Assembly (NCBI GenBank): GCA_004431415.1 | Contig: QPMI01000688.1 | Coordinates: forward strand, 1 to 55,416 | Origin: Cyanophora paradoxa | Lineage: Eukaryota > Glaucocystophyceae > Cyanophorales > Cyanophoraceae | Direction of reading: 5' to 3' | Length of the DNA: 55,416 nucleotides | Part shown: piece after piece, positions 12,301 through 27,300 of the stretch | Layout of the letters: every line of letters starts with the position of its first letter | Numbering within the stretch: position 1 is the stretch's first letter | Position numbers and translations under genes: made by a program | Notes under the pieces: generated by a model | The model's input: only the letters and a program-made list of their open reading frames with translations | What the model was told of the DNA's origin: nothing | Database searches by the model: none

Positions 12301-15300
12301 TGGGGCACGGCAGACACTTTTTTTGCGGTCCTGGGATGGAGGCTGACGCGGGGCGTGGGGCGCAGTGCACGCAAAGACGGTGGAGAACGTGACGGTGGGA
12401 CGCCGATCCCGCAGTCGCGACGTCGGTGAGGTGCCCGTGACGCTGGGCGCTCCTGGCGGTGGGGGGTAACAGCGGGGACAACGTGGCGCCCGACGTACGG
12501 CCGCTGGAGTGAGCTGCTCCGGGGCCGGCGTGACGCGGACGGGCTCCTGCGAGCGGCACGATCACGGCTGGGGGCGACGAGCGCCAGCGTGACCGTCTTG
12601 CGGGCTCCCGAGATGGGCGGTCGTACACGATCACGTGCAGCGGGGCCAATCTGACGGCGTACGCGGGGACCGTGACGGGCGCGGCGCTGATTCACACCGG
12701 GCGCGCGTCAGCACGATGAGCACGAACTCGTCGACGGCAGCATCGCTGTTCGGTGCGCGGGGGCGGGGCGAGGGGTGGAGCTGCGGGGCGGCGCGTCGCG
12801 CTGGGCTCCTGACGCCTGCTCGGCAGAGCCAAGTCGGTGGGGCCGCGTCGTGACGGTCTCGTCGAGCGGGGCGACGCTGTTTTTGGCGGCGGTGTCTGGA
12901 ATAACGACGGGGGCGTCGGGCACGGAGCCGGCGTACGCGAACGTGACCGTGAGCGTCGAGCACGGCGTGGCGGACTCGGCCTCGAACGCGACAGTGGCCT
13001 CGGAGACGGGGACGGGCTCGCCACGGTGCTGGTCAGCGCGGGCTCCGGGAGGTGGCAGTGCAGTCGCACGTGCACGAGCTGCGCGGCGACGGTGTACTAC
13101 TCGTACCTGGGGGTGGCGTCGAGCGCACGGCGTACTCGACGGGTGCGTGGGGCCACGGCAGACACTTTTTGCGGGTCCTGGGATGGAGGCTGACGCGGGG
13201 CGTGGGGCGCAGTGCACGCAAAGACGGTGGAGAACGTGAACGGTGGGACGCCGATCCCGCAGTCGACGACGTCGGTGACGGTGCCTCGTGAGCTGGGCGC
13301 TCTCGGCGGTGGGGTACAGCGGGGACACGTGGCGCCGAGTACGGGCCGCTGGAGGTGAGCTGCTCGGGCCGGCGTGACGCGGACGGGCTCCTGGCGAGCG
13401 GCACGATCACGGCTGGGGCGACGGCGCCACGTGACCGTCTTGGGGCTCCCCGAGATGGGCGCGTCGTACACGATCACGTGCAGCGGGGCCAATCTGACGG
13501 CGTACGCGGGGACCGTGACGGGGCGGCGCCTGACTTCACACCGGGCGCCGCGTCAAGCACGATGAGCACGAACCTCGTCGACGGCAGCATCGCTGTTCGG
13601 TGCGCGGGGGCGGGGCGGCGGGGTGGAGCCGCGGGCGGCCGCGTCGCGCTGGGCCCTGACGCCTGCTCGCAGCCAAGTCGGTGGGCCGCCGTCGGTGACC
13701 GTCTCGTCCGAGCGGGGCGGACGCTGTTTTGGCGGCGGTGTCCTGGAATACGACGGGGCGGTCGGGCCACGGAGCGGCGTACGCGACGTGACCGTGAGCT
13801 GCTCGAGCAACGGCGTGGCGGACTCGGCCTCGAACGCGACAGTGGCCTCGGAGACGGGGACGGGCTCGGCCACGGTGCTGGTCAGCGCGGGCTCCGGGAG
13901 GTGGCGGTGCAGTCGCACGTGACGAGCTGCGCGCGACGGTGTACTACTCGTACCTGGGGTGGCGTCGAGCGCCACGGCGTACTCGACGGGTGCGTGGGGC
14001 CACGGCAGACACTTTTTCGCGGGTCCTGGGATGGAGGCTGACGCGGGGCGTGGGGCGCAGTGCAGCAAAGACGGTGGAGAACGTGACGGTGGGACGCCGA
14101 TCCCGCAGTCGACGACGTCGGTGACTGGTGCCGTGAGCTGGGCGCTCTCGCGGTGGGGTACAGCGGGGACACGTGGCGCGACGTACGGCGCTGGAGGTGA
14201 GCTGCTCCGGGGCGGCGTGACGCGGACGGGCTCCTGGCGAGCGGCACGATACGGCTGGGCGACGAGCGCACGTGACGTCTTGGGCTCCCGAGATGGGCGC
14301 GTCGTACACGATCACGTGCAGCGGGGCAATCTGACGGCGTACGCGGGGACCGTGAGGGCGCGGCGCTGACTTCACACCGGGCGCCGGTCAAGCACGATGA
14401 GCACGAACTCGTGCGGAGCATCGCTGTTCGGTGCGCGGGGGCGGGGCGGGGGTGGAGCCGCGGGCGGCCGCGTCGCGCTGGGCCTGACGCTGCTCGAGCC
14501 AAGTCGGTGGGGCCGCCGTCGGTGACGGTCTCGTCGAGCGGGGCGGACGCTGTTTTGGCGGCGGTGTCTGGATACGAGGGGGCGTCGGGCACGGAGCCGG
14601 CGTACGCGAACGTGACCGTGAGCTGCTCGAGCAACGGCGTGGCGGACTCGCCTCGAACGCGACAGTGGCCTCGGAGACGGGGACGGGCTCGGCCACGGTG
14701 CTGGTCAGCGCGGGTCCGGGAGGTGGCAGGTGCAGTCGCACGTGACGAGCTGCGCGGCGACGGTGTACTACTCGTACTGGGGTGGGTCGAGCGCCACGGC
14801 GTACTCGACGGGTGCGTGGGGCACGGCAGACACTTTTTGCGGGTCTGGGATGGAGGCTGACGCGGGGCGTGGGGCGCAGTGCACGCAAGACGGTGGAAGT
14901 GACGGTGGGGACGCCGATCCCGCAGTGACGACGTCGGTGAGGGTGCCGTGAGCTGGGCGCTCTCGGCGGGGGTAAGCGGGGACACGTGGCGCCGACGTAC
15001 GGGCCGCTGGAGGTGAGCTGCTCCGGGCCGGCGTGACGGGACGGGCTCCTGGCGAGCGCAACGATCACGGCTGGGGCGACGAGCGCAACGTGACCGTCTT
15101 GGGGCTCCCGAGATGGGCGCGTCGTACACGATCAGTGCAGCGGGGCCAATTGACGGCGTACGCGGGGACGTGACGGGCGCGGCGCCTGACTTCACACCGG
15201 GCGCCGCGTCAAGCAGATGAGCAGACTCGTCGACGGCAGCATCGCTGTTCGGTGCGCGCGGCGGCGGGCGGGGTGGAGCCGCGGGGCGGCCGCGTCGCGC

Positions 15301-18300
15301 TGGGCCTGACGCTGCTCGCAGCAAGTCGGTGGGGCCGCCGTCGGTGACGGTCTCGTCGAGCGGGGCGGACGCTGTTTTGGCGCGGTGTCCTGAATACGAC
15401 GGGGGCGTGGGCACGGAGCGGCGTACGCGAACGTGACCGTGAGCTGCTCGAGCAACGGCGTGGCGGACTCGGCCTCGAACGCGACAGTGGCCTCGGAGAC
15501 GGGGACGGGCTCGGCCACGGTGCTGGTCAGCGCGGGCTCCGGGAGGTGGCAGGTGCAGTCGCACGTGACGAGCTGCGCGGCGACGGTGTACTACTCGTAC
15601 TGGGGGTGGCGTCGAGCGCCACGGCGTACTCGACGGGTGCGTGGGCCAGGCAGACACTTTTTCGCGGTCTGGGATGGAGGCTGACGCGGGCGTGGGCGCA
15701 GTGCACGCAAAGACGGTGGAGAACGTGACGGTGGGGACGCCGATCCCGCAGTCGACGACGTCGGTGACGGTGCCGTGAGCTGGGCGCTCTCGGCGGTGGG
15801 GTACAAGCGGGGACAACGTGCGCGACGTACGGGCCGCTGGAGGTGAGCTGCTCCGGGGCCGGCGTGACGCGGACGGGCTCCCTGCGAGCGGCACGATCAC
15901 GGCTGTGGGCGACGAGCGCCACGTGACCGTCTTGGGGCTCCCCGAGATGGGCGCGTCGTACACGATCACGTGCAGCGGGGCCAATCTGACGGCGTACGCG
16001 GGACCGTGAGCGGGCCGGCGCTGACTTCACACCGGGCGCCGCGTCAAGCACGATGAGCAGAACTCGTCGACGGCAGCATCGCTGTTCGGTGCGCGGGGGG
16101 CGGGGCGCGGGGTGGAGCGCGCGGGGCGGCGCGTCGCGCTGGGCCTGACGCCTGCTCGCAGCCAAGTCGGTGGGCCCGGCCGTCGGTGACGGTCTCGTCG
16201 AGCGGGGCGGACGCTGTTTGGCGGCGGTGTCCTGGAATACGACGGGGGCTTCGGCACGGAGCCGGCGTACGCGAACGTGACCGTGACTGCTCGAGCAACG
16301 GCGTGGCGGACTCGGCCGCGAAACGCGACAGTGGCCTCGGACGGGGACGGGCTCGCCACGGTGCTGGTCAGCGCGGGCTCCGGGAGGTGGCAGGTGCAGT
16401 CGCACGTGACGAGCTGCGCGGCGACGGTGTACTACTCGTACCTGGGGTGGCGTCGAGCGCCACGGGCGTACTCGACGGGTGCGTGGGCGACGGCAGACAC
16501 TTTTTCGCGGGTCCTGGGATGGAGGCTGACGCGGGGCGTGGGGCGCAGTGCACGCAAAGACGGTGGAGAACGTGACGGTGGGGACGCCGATCCGCAGTCG
16601 ACGACGTCGGTGACGGTGCCCGTGAGCTGGGCGCTCTCGGCGGTGGGGTACAGCGGGGACAACGTGGCGCCGACGTACGGGCCGCTGGAGGTGAGCTGCT
16701 CCGGGGCCGGCGTGACGCGGACGGGCTCCCTGGCGAGCGGCACGATCACGGCTGGGGCGACGAGCGCCAACGTGACCGTCTTGGGGCTCCCCGAGATGGG
16801 CGCGTCGTACACGATCACGTGCAGCGGGGCCAATCTGACGGCGTACGCGGGGACCGTGACGGGCGCGGCGCCTGACTTCACACCGGGCGCCGCGTCAAGC
16901 ACGATGAGCACGAACTCGTCGACGGCAGCATCGCTGTTCGGTGCGCGGGGGCGGGGCGCGGGGTGGAGCCGCGGGGCGGCCGCGTCGCGCTGGGCCCTGA
17001 CGCCTGCTCGCAGCCAAGTCGGTGGGGCCGCCGTCGGTGACGGTCTCGTCGAGCGGGGCGGACGCTGTTTTGGCGGCGGTGTCCTGGAATACGACGGGGG
17101 CGTCGGGCACGGAGCCGGCGTACGCGAACGTGACCGTGAGCTGCTCGAGCAACGGCGTGGCGGACTCGGCCTCGAACGCGACAGTGGCCTCGGAGACGGG
17201 GACGGGCTCGGCCACGGTGCTGGTCAGCGCGGGCTCCGGGAGGTGGCAGGTGCAGTCGCACGTGACGAGCTGCGCGGCGACGGTGTACTACTCGTACCTG
17301 GGGGTGGCGTCGAGCGCCACGGCGTACTCGACGGGTGCGTGGGGCCACGGCAGACACTTTTTCGCGGGTCCTGGGATGGAGGCTGACGCGGGGCGTGGGG
17401 CGCAGTGCACGCAAAGACGGTGGAGAACGTGACGGTGGGGACGCCGATCCCGCAGTCGACGACGTCGGTGACGGTGCCCGTGAGCTGGGCGCTCTCGGCG
17501 GTGGGGTACAGCGGGGACACCGTGGCGCCGACGTACGGGCCGCTGGAGGTGAGCTGCTCCGGGGCCGGCGTGACGCGGACGGGCTCCCTGGCGAGCGGCA
17601 CGATCACGGTGGGGCGACGAGCGCAGCGTGACGTCTTGGGGCTCCCCGAGATGGGCGCGTCGTACACGATCACGTGCAGCGGGGCAATCTGACGGCGTAC
17701 GCGGGACGTGTACGGGCGCGGCGCCTGACTTCACACCGGGCGCCGCGTCAAGCACGATGAGACACGAAACTCCGTCGCGACCGGCCAGCATCGCTGTGTT
17801 TCGGGCGCGGGGGCGGAGGCGCGGGGAGTGGAGCGCGGGGCGGCCGCGTCGCGCTGGCCTGAGCCTGCTCGCAGCCAAGTTCGGTGGGGCCGCCGTCGGT
17901 GACGGTCTCGTCGAGCGGGCGCGGACGCTGTTTTGGCGGCGGTGTCCTGGAATACGACGGGCTGGAGGACATCGGGACGGAGCCGGCGTACGCGAACGTG
18001 ACCGTGAGCTGCTCGAGCACGGCGTGGCGGACTCGGCCTCGAACGCGACAGTGGCCTCGGAGACGGGGACGGGCTCGGCCACGGTGCTGGTCAGCGCGGG
18101 CTCCGGGAGGTGGCAGGTGCAGTCGCACGTGACGAGCTGCGCGGCGACGGTGTACTACTCGTACCTGGGGTGGCGTCGAGCGCCACGGCGTACTCGACGG
18201 GTGCGTGGGGCCACGGCAGACACTTTTTCGCGGGTCCTGGGATGGAGGCTGACGCGGGGCGTGGGGCGCAGTGCACGCAAAGACGGTGGAGAAGTGACGG

Positions 18301-21300
18301 TGGGGACGCCGATCCCGCAGTCGACGACGTCGGTGACGGTGCCCGTGGCTGGGCGTCTCCGGGGTGGGGTACAGCGGGGACACGTGGCGCCCGACCGTAC
18401 GGGCCGCTGGAGGTGAGCTGCTCCGGGGCCGGCGTGACGCGGACGGGCTCCCTGGCGAGCGGCACGATCACGGCTGGGGCGACGAGCGCCGACCGTGACT
18501 GTTTGGGGCTCCCCGAGCATATGGGCGTCGTACACGATCACGTGCAGCGGGGCCATCTGACGGCGTACGCGGGGACCGGTGACGGGCGCGGCGCCTGACT
18601 TCACACCGGCGCCGCGTCAAGCACGATGAGCACGAACTCGTCGACGGCAGCATCGCTGTTCCGGTGCGCGGCGGGCGGGCGCGGGGTGGAGCCGCGGGGC
18701 GCCGCGTCGCGCTGGCCCTGACGCCTGCTCCCGCCCAAGTCGGTGGGGCGCCGCGGTGCGGTCTCGTCGACGGCGGCGGACGCTGTTTGTTGGCGCGGTG
18801 TCCTGGAATACGACGGGGGCGTCGGGCACGGAGCCGGAAGCGCGAGCTGACCGTGAGCTGCTCGAGCACGGCGTGGCGGACTCGGCCTCGAACGCGACAG
18901 TGGCCTCGGAGACGGGACGGGCTCGGCCACGGTGCTGGTCAGCGCGGGCTCCGGGAGGTGGCAGGTGCAGTCGCACGTGACGAGCTGCGCGGCGACGGTG
19001 TACTACTCGTACCTGGGGGTGGCGTCGAGCGCCACGGCGTACTCGACGGGTGCGTGGGGCCACGGCAGACACTTTTTGCGGGTCCTGGATGGAGGCTGAC
19101 GCGGGGCGTGGGGCGCAGTGCACGCAAAGACGGTGGAGGAACGTGACGGTGGGGACGCCGATCCGCAGTCGACGACGTCGGTGACTGGTGCCCGTGAGCT
19201 GGGCGCTCTCGGCGTGGGGTACAGCGGGGACAACGTGGCGCCGACGTACGGGCCGCTGGAGGTGAGCTGCTCCGGGGCCGGCGTGACGCGGACGGGCTCC
19301 CTGGCGAGCGGCACGATCACGGCTGGGCGACGAGCGCCAACGTGACCGTCTTGGGGCTCCGAGATGGGCGCGTCGTACACGATCACGTGCAGCGGGGCCA
19401 ATCTGACGGCGTACGCGGGGACCGTGACGGGCGCGGCGCCTGACTTCACACCGGGCGCCGCGTCAAGCACGATGAGCACGAACTCGTCGACGGAGCATCG
19501 CTGTTCGTGCGCGGGGGCGGGGCGCGGGGTGGAGCCGCGGGGCGGCCGCGTCGCGCTGGGCCCTGACGCCTGCTCGCAGCCAAGTCGGTGGGGCCGCCGT
19601 CGGTGACGGTCTCGTCGAGCGGGGCGGACGCTGTTTTGGCGGCGGTGTCCTGGAATACGACGGGGGCGTCGGGCACGGAGCCGGCGTACGCGAACGTGAC
19701 CGTGAGCTGCTCGAGCAACGGCGTGGCGGACTCGGCCTCGAACGCGACAGTGGCCTCGGAGACGGGGACGGGCTCGGCCACGGTGCTGGTCAGCGCGGGC
19801 TCCGGGAGGTGGCAGGTGCAGTCGCACGTGACGAGCTGCGCGGCGACGGTGTACTACTCGTACCTGGGGTGGCGTCGAGCGCCAACGGCGTACTCGACGG
19901 GTGCGTGGGGCCACGGCAGACACTTTTTCGCGGGTCCTGGGATGGAGGCTGACGCGGGGCGTGGGGCGCAGTGCACGCAAAGACGGTGGAGAACGTGACG
20001 GTGGGGACGCCGATCCCGCAGTCGACGACGTCGGTGACGGTGCCCGTGAGCTGGGCGCTCTCGGCGGTGGGTACAGCGGGGACAACGTGGCGCGACGTAC
20101 GGGCCGCTGGAGGTGAGCTGCTCGGGGCCGGCGTGACGCGGACGGGCTCCCTGGCGAGCGGCACGATCACGGCTGGGGCGACGAGCGCCACGTGACGTCT
20201 TGGGGCTCCCGAGATGGGCGCGTCGTACACGATCACGTGCAGCGGGGCCAATCTGACGGCGTACGCGGGGACCGTGACGGGCGCGGCGCCTGACTTCACA
20301 CCGGGCGCCGGTCAAGCACGATGAGCAGAACTCGTCGACGGCAGCATCGCTGTTCGGTGCGCGGGGGCGGGCGCGGGTGGAGCGCGGGGCGGCCGCGTCG
20401 CGCTGGGCCCTGAGCTGCTCGCAGCAAGTCGTGGGCCGCCGTCGGTGACGGTCTCGTGAGCGGGGCGGACGCTGTTTGGCGGCGGTGTCCTGGAATACGA
20501 CGGGGGCGTCGGCACGGAGCCGGCGTACGCGAAGTGACGTGAGCTGCTCGAGCAACGGCGTGGCGACTCGGCCTCGAACGCGACAGTGGCCTCGGAGACG
20601 GGACGGGCTCGCCACGGTGCTGGTCAGCGCGGGCTCCGGGAGGTGGCAGGTGCAGTCGCACGTGACGAGCTGCGCGGCGACGGTGTACTACTCGTACCTG
20701 GGGGTGGCGTCGAGCGCCACGCGCGTACTCGACGGGTGCGTGGGGCCACGGCAGACACTTTTTGCGGGTCCTGGGATGGAGGCTGACGCGGGCGTGGGGC
20801 GCAGTGCACGCAAAGACGGTGGAGAACGTGACGGTGGGGACGCGATCCGCAGTCGACGACGTCGGTGAGGTGCCCGTGAGCTGGGCGCTCTCGGCGGTGG
20901 GGTACAGCGGGGACACACGTGCCGCGACGTACGGGCGCTGGAGGTGAGCTGCTCCGGGGCCGGCGTGACGCGGACGGGCTCCTGGCGAGCGGCACGATCA
21001 CGGCTGGGCGACGAGCGCCAACGTGACCGTCTTGGGGCTCCCCGAGATGGCGGTCGTACACGATCACGTGCAGCGGGGCCAATCTGACGCGTAACGCGGG
21101 ACCGTGACGGGCGCGGCGCCTGACTTCACACCGGGCGCCGCGTAAGCACGATGAGCACGAACTCGTCGACGGCAGCATCGCTGTTCGGTGCGCGGGGCGG
21201 GGCGCGGGGTGGAGCGCGGGGCGGCCGCGTCGCGCTGGGCCCTGACGCTGCTCGCAGCAAGTCGGTGGGGCCGCCGTCGGTGACGGTCTCGTCGAGCGGG

Positions 21301-24300
21301 GCGGACGCTGTTTTGCGGCGGTGTCCTGGAATACGACGGGGGCTCGGGCACGGAGCCGGCGTACGCGAACGTGACCGTGAGCTGCTCGAGCAACGGCGTG
21401 GCGGACTCGCCTCGAACGCGACAGTGGCCTCGAGACGGGGACGGGCTCGGCCACGGTGCTGGTCAGCGCGGGCTCCGGAGGTGGCAGGTGCAGTCGCACG
21501 TGACGAGCTGCGCGGCGACGGTGTACTACTCGTACCTGGGGGTGGCGTCGAGCGCCACGGCGTACTCGACGGGTGCGTGGGCCACGGCAGACACTTTTTG
21601 CGGGTCCTGGATGGAGGCTGACGCGGGGCGTGGGCGCAGTGCACGCAAAGACGGTGGAGAACGTGACGGTGGGACGCCGATCCCGCAGTCGACGACGTCG
21701 GTGACGGTGCCCGTGAGCTGGGCGCTCTCGGCGGTGGGGTACAGCGGGACAACGTGCGCCGACGTACGGGCCGCTGGAGTGAGCTGCTCCGGGGCGGCGT
21801 GACGCGGACGGGCTCCCTGGCGAGCGGCACGATCACGGCTGGGGCGACGAGCGCCACGTGACCGTCTTGGGGCTCCCCGAGATGGGCGCGTCGTACACGA
21901 TCACGTGCAGCGGGGCCAATCTGACGGCGTACGCGGGACCGTGACGGGCGCGGCGCCTGACTTCACACGGGCGCCGCGTCAAGCACGATGAGCAGAACTC
22001 GTCGACGCAGCATCGCTGTTCGGTGCGCGGGGCGGGGCGCGGGTGGAGCCGCGGGGCGCCGCGTCGCGCTGGCCCTGACGCCTGCTCGCAGCCAAGTCGG
22101 TGGGCCGCGTCGGTGACGGTCTCGTCGAGCGGGGCGGACGCTGTTTTGGCGGCGGTGTCCTGGAATACGACGGGGGCGTCGGGCACGGAGCCGGCGTACG
22201 CGAACGTGACCGTGAGCTGCTCGAGCAACGGCGTGGCGGACTCGGCCTCGAACGCGACAGTGGCCTCGGAGACGGGGACGGGCTCGGCCACGGTGCTGGT
22301 CAGCGCGGGCTCCGGGAGGTGGCAGGTGCAGTCGCACGTGACGAGCTGCGCGGCGACGGTGTACTACTCGTACCTGGGGGTGGCGTCGAGCGCCACGGCG
22401 TACTCGACGGGTGCGTGGGCCACGGCAGACACTTTTTCGCGGGTCCTGGGATGGAGGCTGACGCGGGGCGTGGGGCGCAGTGCACGCAAAGACGGTGGAG
22501 AACGTGACGGTGGGGACGCCGATCCGCAGTCGACGACGTCGGTGACGGTGCCCGTGAGCTGGGCGCTCTCGGCGGTGGGTACAGCGGGGACAACGTGGCG
22601 CGACGTACGGGCCGCTGGAGGTGAGCTGCTCCGGGGCCGGCGTGACGCGGACGGGCTCCTGGCGAGCGGCACGATCACGGCTGGGGCGACGAGCGCCAAC
22701 GTGACCGTCTTGGGCTCCCCGAGATGGGCGCGTCGTACACGATCACGTGCAGCGGGGCCAATCTGACGGCGTACGCGGGGACCGTGACGGGCGCGGCGCC
22801 TGACTTCACACCGGGCGCCGCGTCAAGCACGATGAGCACGAACTCGTCGACGGCAGCATCGCTGTTCGGTGCGCGGGCGGGGCGCGGGGTGGAGCCGCGG
22901 GGCGGCCGCGTCGCGCTGGGCCCTGACGCCTGCTCGCAGCCAAGTCGGTGGGGCCGCCGTCGGTGACGGTCTCGTCGAGCGGGGCGGACGCTGTTTTGGC
23001 GGCGGTGTCCTGGAATACGACGGGGGCGTCGGGCACGGAGCCGGCGTACGCGAACGTGACCGTGAGCTGCTCGAGCAACGGCGTGGCGGACTCGGCCTCG
23101 AACGCGACAGTGGCCTCGGAGACGGGGACGGGCTCGGCCACGGTGCTGGTCAGCGCGGGCTCCGGGAGGTGGCAGGTGCAGTCGCACGTGACGAGCTGCG
23201 CGGCGACGGTGTACTACTCGTACCTGGGGGTGGCGTCGAGCGCCACGGCGTACTCGACGGGTGCGTGGGGCCACGGCAGACACTTTTTCGCGGGTCCTGG
23301 GATGGAGGCTGACGCGGGGCGTGGGGCGCAGTGCACGCAAAGACGGTGGAGAACGTGACGGTGGGGACGCCGATCCCGCAGTCGACGACGTCGGTGACGG
23401 TGCCCGTGAGCTGGGCGCTCTCGGCGGTGGGGTACAGCGGGGACAACGTGGCGCCGACGTACGGGCCGCTGGAGGTGAGCTGCTCCGGGGCCGGCGTGAC
23501 GCGGACGGGCTCCCTGGCGAGCGGCACGATCACGGCTGGGGCGACGAGCGCCAACGTGACCGTCTTGGGGCTCCCGAGATGGGCGCGTCGTACACGATCA
23601 CGTGCAGCGGGGCCAATCTGACGGCGTACGCGGGGACCGTGACGGGCGCGGCGCCTGACTTCACACCGGGCGCCGCGTCAAGCACGATGAGCACGAACTC
23701 GTCGACGGCAGCATCGCTGTTCGGTGCGCGGGGGCGGGGCGCGGGGTGGAGCCGCGGGGCGGCCGCGTCGCGCTGGGCCCTGACGCCTGCTCGCAGCCAA
23801 GTCGGTGGGGCCGCCGTCGGTGACGGTCTCGTCGAGCGGGGCGGACGCTGTTTTGGCGCGGTGTCCTGGAATACGACGGGGGCGTCGGGCACGGAGCCGG
23901 CGTACGCGAACGTGACCGTGAGCTGCTCGAGCAACGGCGTGGCGGACTCGGCCTCGAACGCGACAGTGGCCTCGGAGACGGGGACGGGCTCGGCCACGGT
24001 GCTGGTCAGCGCGGGCTCCGGGAGGTGGCAGGTGCAGTCGCACGTGACGAGCTGCGCGGCGACGGTGTACTACTCGTACCTGGGGGTGGCGTCGAGCGCC
24101 ACGGCGTACTCGACGGGTGCGTGGGGCCACGGCAGACACTTTTTCGCGGTCCTGGGATGGAGGCTGACGCGGGGCGTGGGGCGCAGTGCACGCAAAGACG
24201 GTGGAGAACGTGACGGTGGGGACGCCGATCCCGCAGTCGACGACGTCGGTGACGGTGCCCGTGAGCTGGGCGCTCTCGGCGGTGGGTACAGCGGGGACAA

Positions 24301-27300
24301 CGTGGCGCCGACGTACGGGCCGCTGGAGGTGAGCTGCTCCGGGGCCGGCGTGACGCGGACGGGCTCCCTGGCGAGCGGCACGATCACGGCTGGGGCGACG
24401 AGCGCCAACGTGACCGTCTTGGGGCTCCCCGAGATGGGCGCGTCGTACACGATCACGTGCAGCGGGGCCAATCTGACGGCGTACGCGGGGACCGTGACGG
24501 GCGCGGCGCCTGACTTCACACCGGGCGCCGCGTCAAGCACGATGAGCACGAACTCGTCGACGGCAGCATCGCTGTTCGGTGCGCGGGGGCGGGGCGCGGG
24601 GTGGAGCCGCGGGGCGGCCGCGTCGCGCTGGGCCCTGACGCCTGCTCGCAGCCAAGTCGGTGGGCCGCCGTCGGTGACGGTCTCGTCGAGCGGGGCGGAC
24701 GCTGTTTTGGCGGCGGTGTCCTGGAATACGACGGGGGCGTCGGGCACGGAGCCGGCGTACGCGAACGTGACCGTGAGCTGCTCGAGCAACGGCGTGGCGG
24801 ACTCGGCCTCGAACGCGACAGTGGCCTCGGAGACGGGGACGGGCTCGGCCACGGTGCTGGTCAGCGCGGGCTCCGGAGGTGGCAGGTGCAGTCGCACGTG
24901 ACGAGCTGCGCGGCGACGGTGTACTACTCGTACCTGGGGTGGCGTCGAGCGCCACGGCGTACTCGACGGGTGCGTGGGGCCACGGCAGACACTTTTTCGC
25001 GGGTCCTGGGATGGAGGCTGACGCGGGGCGTGGGGCGCAGTGCACGCAAAGACGGTGGAGAACGTGACGGTGGGGACGCCGATCCCGCAGTCGACGACGT
25101 CGGTGACGGTGCCCGTGAGCTGGGCGCTCTCGGCGGTGGGTACAGCGGGGACAACGTGGCGCCGACGTACGGGCCGCTGGAGGTGAGCTGCTCCGGGGCC
25201 GGCGTGACGCGGACGGGCTCCCTGGCGAGCGGCACGATCACGGCTGGGGCGACGAGCGCCAACGTGACCGTCTTGGGCTCCCCGAGATGGGCGCGTCGTA
25301 CACGATCACGTGCAGCGGGGCCAATCTGACGGCGTACGCGGGGACCGTGACGGGCGCGGCGCCTGACTTCACACCGGGCGCCGCGTCAAGCACGATGAGC
25401 ACGAACTCGTCGACGGCAGCATCGCTGTTCGGTGCGCGGGGCGGGGCGCGGGGTGGAGCCGCGGGGCGGCCGCGTCGCGCTGGGCCTGACGCCTGCTCGC
25501 AGCCAAGTCGGTGGGGCCGCCGTCGGTGACGGTCTCGTCGAGCGGGGCGGACGCTGTTTTGGCGGCGGTGTCCTGGAATACGACGGGGCGTCGGCACGGA
25601 GCCGGCGTACGCGAACGTGACCGTGAGCTGCTCGAGCAACGGCGTGGCGGACTCGGCCTCGAACGCGACAGTGGCCTCGGAGACGGGACGGGCTCGGCCA
25701 CGGTGCTGGTCAGCGCGGGCTCCGGGAGGTGGCAGGTGCAGTCGCACGTGACGAGCTGCGCGGCGACGGTGTACTACTCGTACCTGGGGGTGGCGTCGAG
25801 CGCCACGGCGTACTCGACGGGTGCGTGGGGCCACGGCAGACACTTTTTTCGCGGGTCCTGGGATGGAGGCTGACGCGGGGCGTGGGGCGCAGTGCACGCA
25901 AAGACGGTGGAGAACGTGACGGTGGGGACGCCGATCCCGCAGTCGACGACGTCGGTGACGGTGCCGTGAGCTGGGCGCTCTCGGCGGTGGGGTACAGCGG
26001 GGACAACGTGGCGCCGACGTACGGGCCGCTGGAGGTGAGCTGCTCCGGGGCCGGCGTGACGCGGACGGGCTCCCTGGCGAGCGGCACGATCACGGCTGGG
26101 GCGACGAGCGCCAACGTGACCGTCTTGGGGCTCCCCGAGATGGGCGCGTCGTACACGATCACGTGCAGCGGGGCCAATCTGACGGCGTACGCGGGGACCG
26201 TGACGGGCGCGGCGCCTGACTTCACACCGGGCGCCGCGTCAAGCACGATGAGCACGAACTCGTCGACGGCAGCATCGCTGTTCGGTGCGCGGGGCGGGGC
26301 GCGGGGTGGAGCCGCGGGGCGGCCGCGTCGCGCTGGGCCTGACGCCTGCTCGCAGCCAAGTCGGTGGGGCCGCCGTCGGTGACGGTCTCGTCGAGCGGGG
26401 CGGACGCTGTTTTGGCGGCGGTGTCCTGGAATACGACGGGGGCGTCGGGCACGGAGCCGGCGTACGCGAACGTGACCGTGAGCTGCTCGAGCAACGGCGT
26501 GGCGGACTCGGCCTCGAACGCGACAGTGGCCTCGGAGACGGGGACGGGCTCGGCCACGGTGCTGGTCAGCGCGGGCTCCGGGAGGTGGCAGGTGCAGTCG
26601 CACGTGACGAGCTGCGCGGCGACGGTGTACTACTCGTACCTGGGGGTGGCGTCGAGCGCCACGGCGTACTCGACGGGTGCGTGGGGCCACGGCAGACACT
26701 TTTTTGCGGGTCCTGGGATGGAGGCTGACGCGGGGCGTGGGGCGCAGTGCACGCAAAGACGGTGGAGAACGTGACGGTGGGGACGCCGATCCCGCAGTCG
26801 ACGACGTCGGTGACGGTGCCCGTGAGCTGGGCGCTCTCGGCGGTGGGGTACAGCGGGGACAACGTGGCGCCGACGTACGGGCCGCTGGAGTGAGCTGCTC
26901 CGGGGCCGGCGTGACGCGGACGGGCTCCCTGGCGAGCGGCACGATCACGGCTGGGGCGACGAGCGCCACGTGACCGTCTTGGGGCTCCCCGAGATGGGCG
27001 CGTCGTACACGATCACGTGCAGCGGGGCCAATCTGACGGCGTACGCGGGGACCGTGACGGGCGCGGCGCCTGACTTCACACCGGGCGCCGCGTCAAGCAC
27101 GATGAGCACGAACTCGTCGACGGCAGCATCGCTGTTCGGTGCGCGGGGGCGGGGCGCGGGGTGGAGCCGCGGGGCGGCCGCGTCGCGCTGGGCCCTGACG
27201 CCTGCTCGCAGCCAAGTCGGTGGGGCCGCCGTCGGTGACGGTCTCGTCGAGCGGGGCGGACGCTGTTTTGGCGGCGGTGTCCTGGAATACGACGGGGGCG

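Noticed and set aside
13882-15984. 700-codon open frame on the minus strand, and similar ones such as 46607-48256
   Set aside because: Their products are Arg/Pro/Ala/His-rich antisense readings of the repeat, made long by GC-richness and by chance indels that skip the usual stops. They lack domain pattern, and the equivalent frame is broken in the clean reference unit.
17757-18000. A different module or inserted element in the most disturbed unit
   Set aside because: Apart from scattered extra bases and one replaced short segment near 17960, the sequence follows the unit consensus on both sides. No terminal repeats or target duplication are visible.
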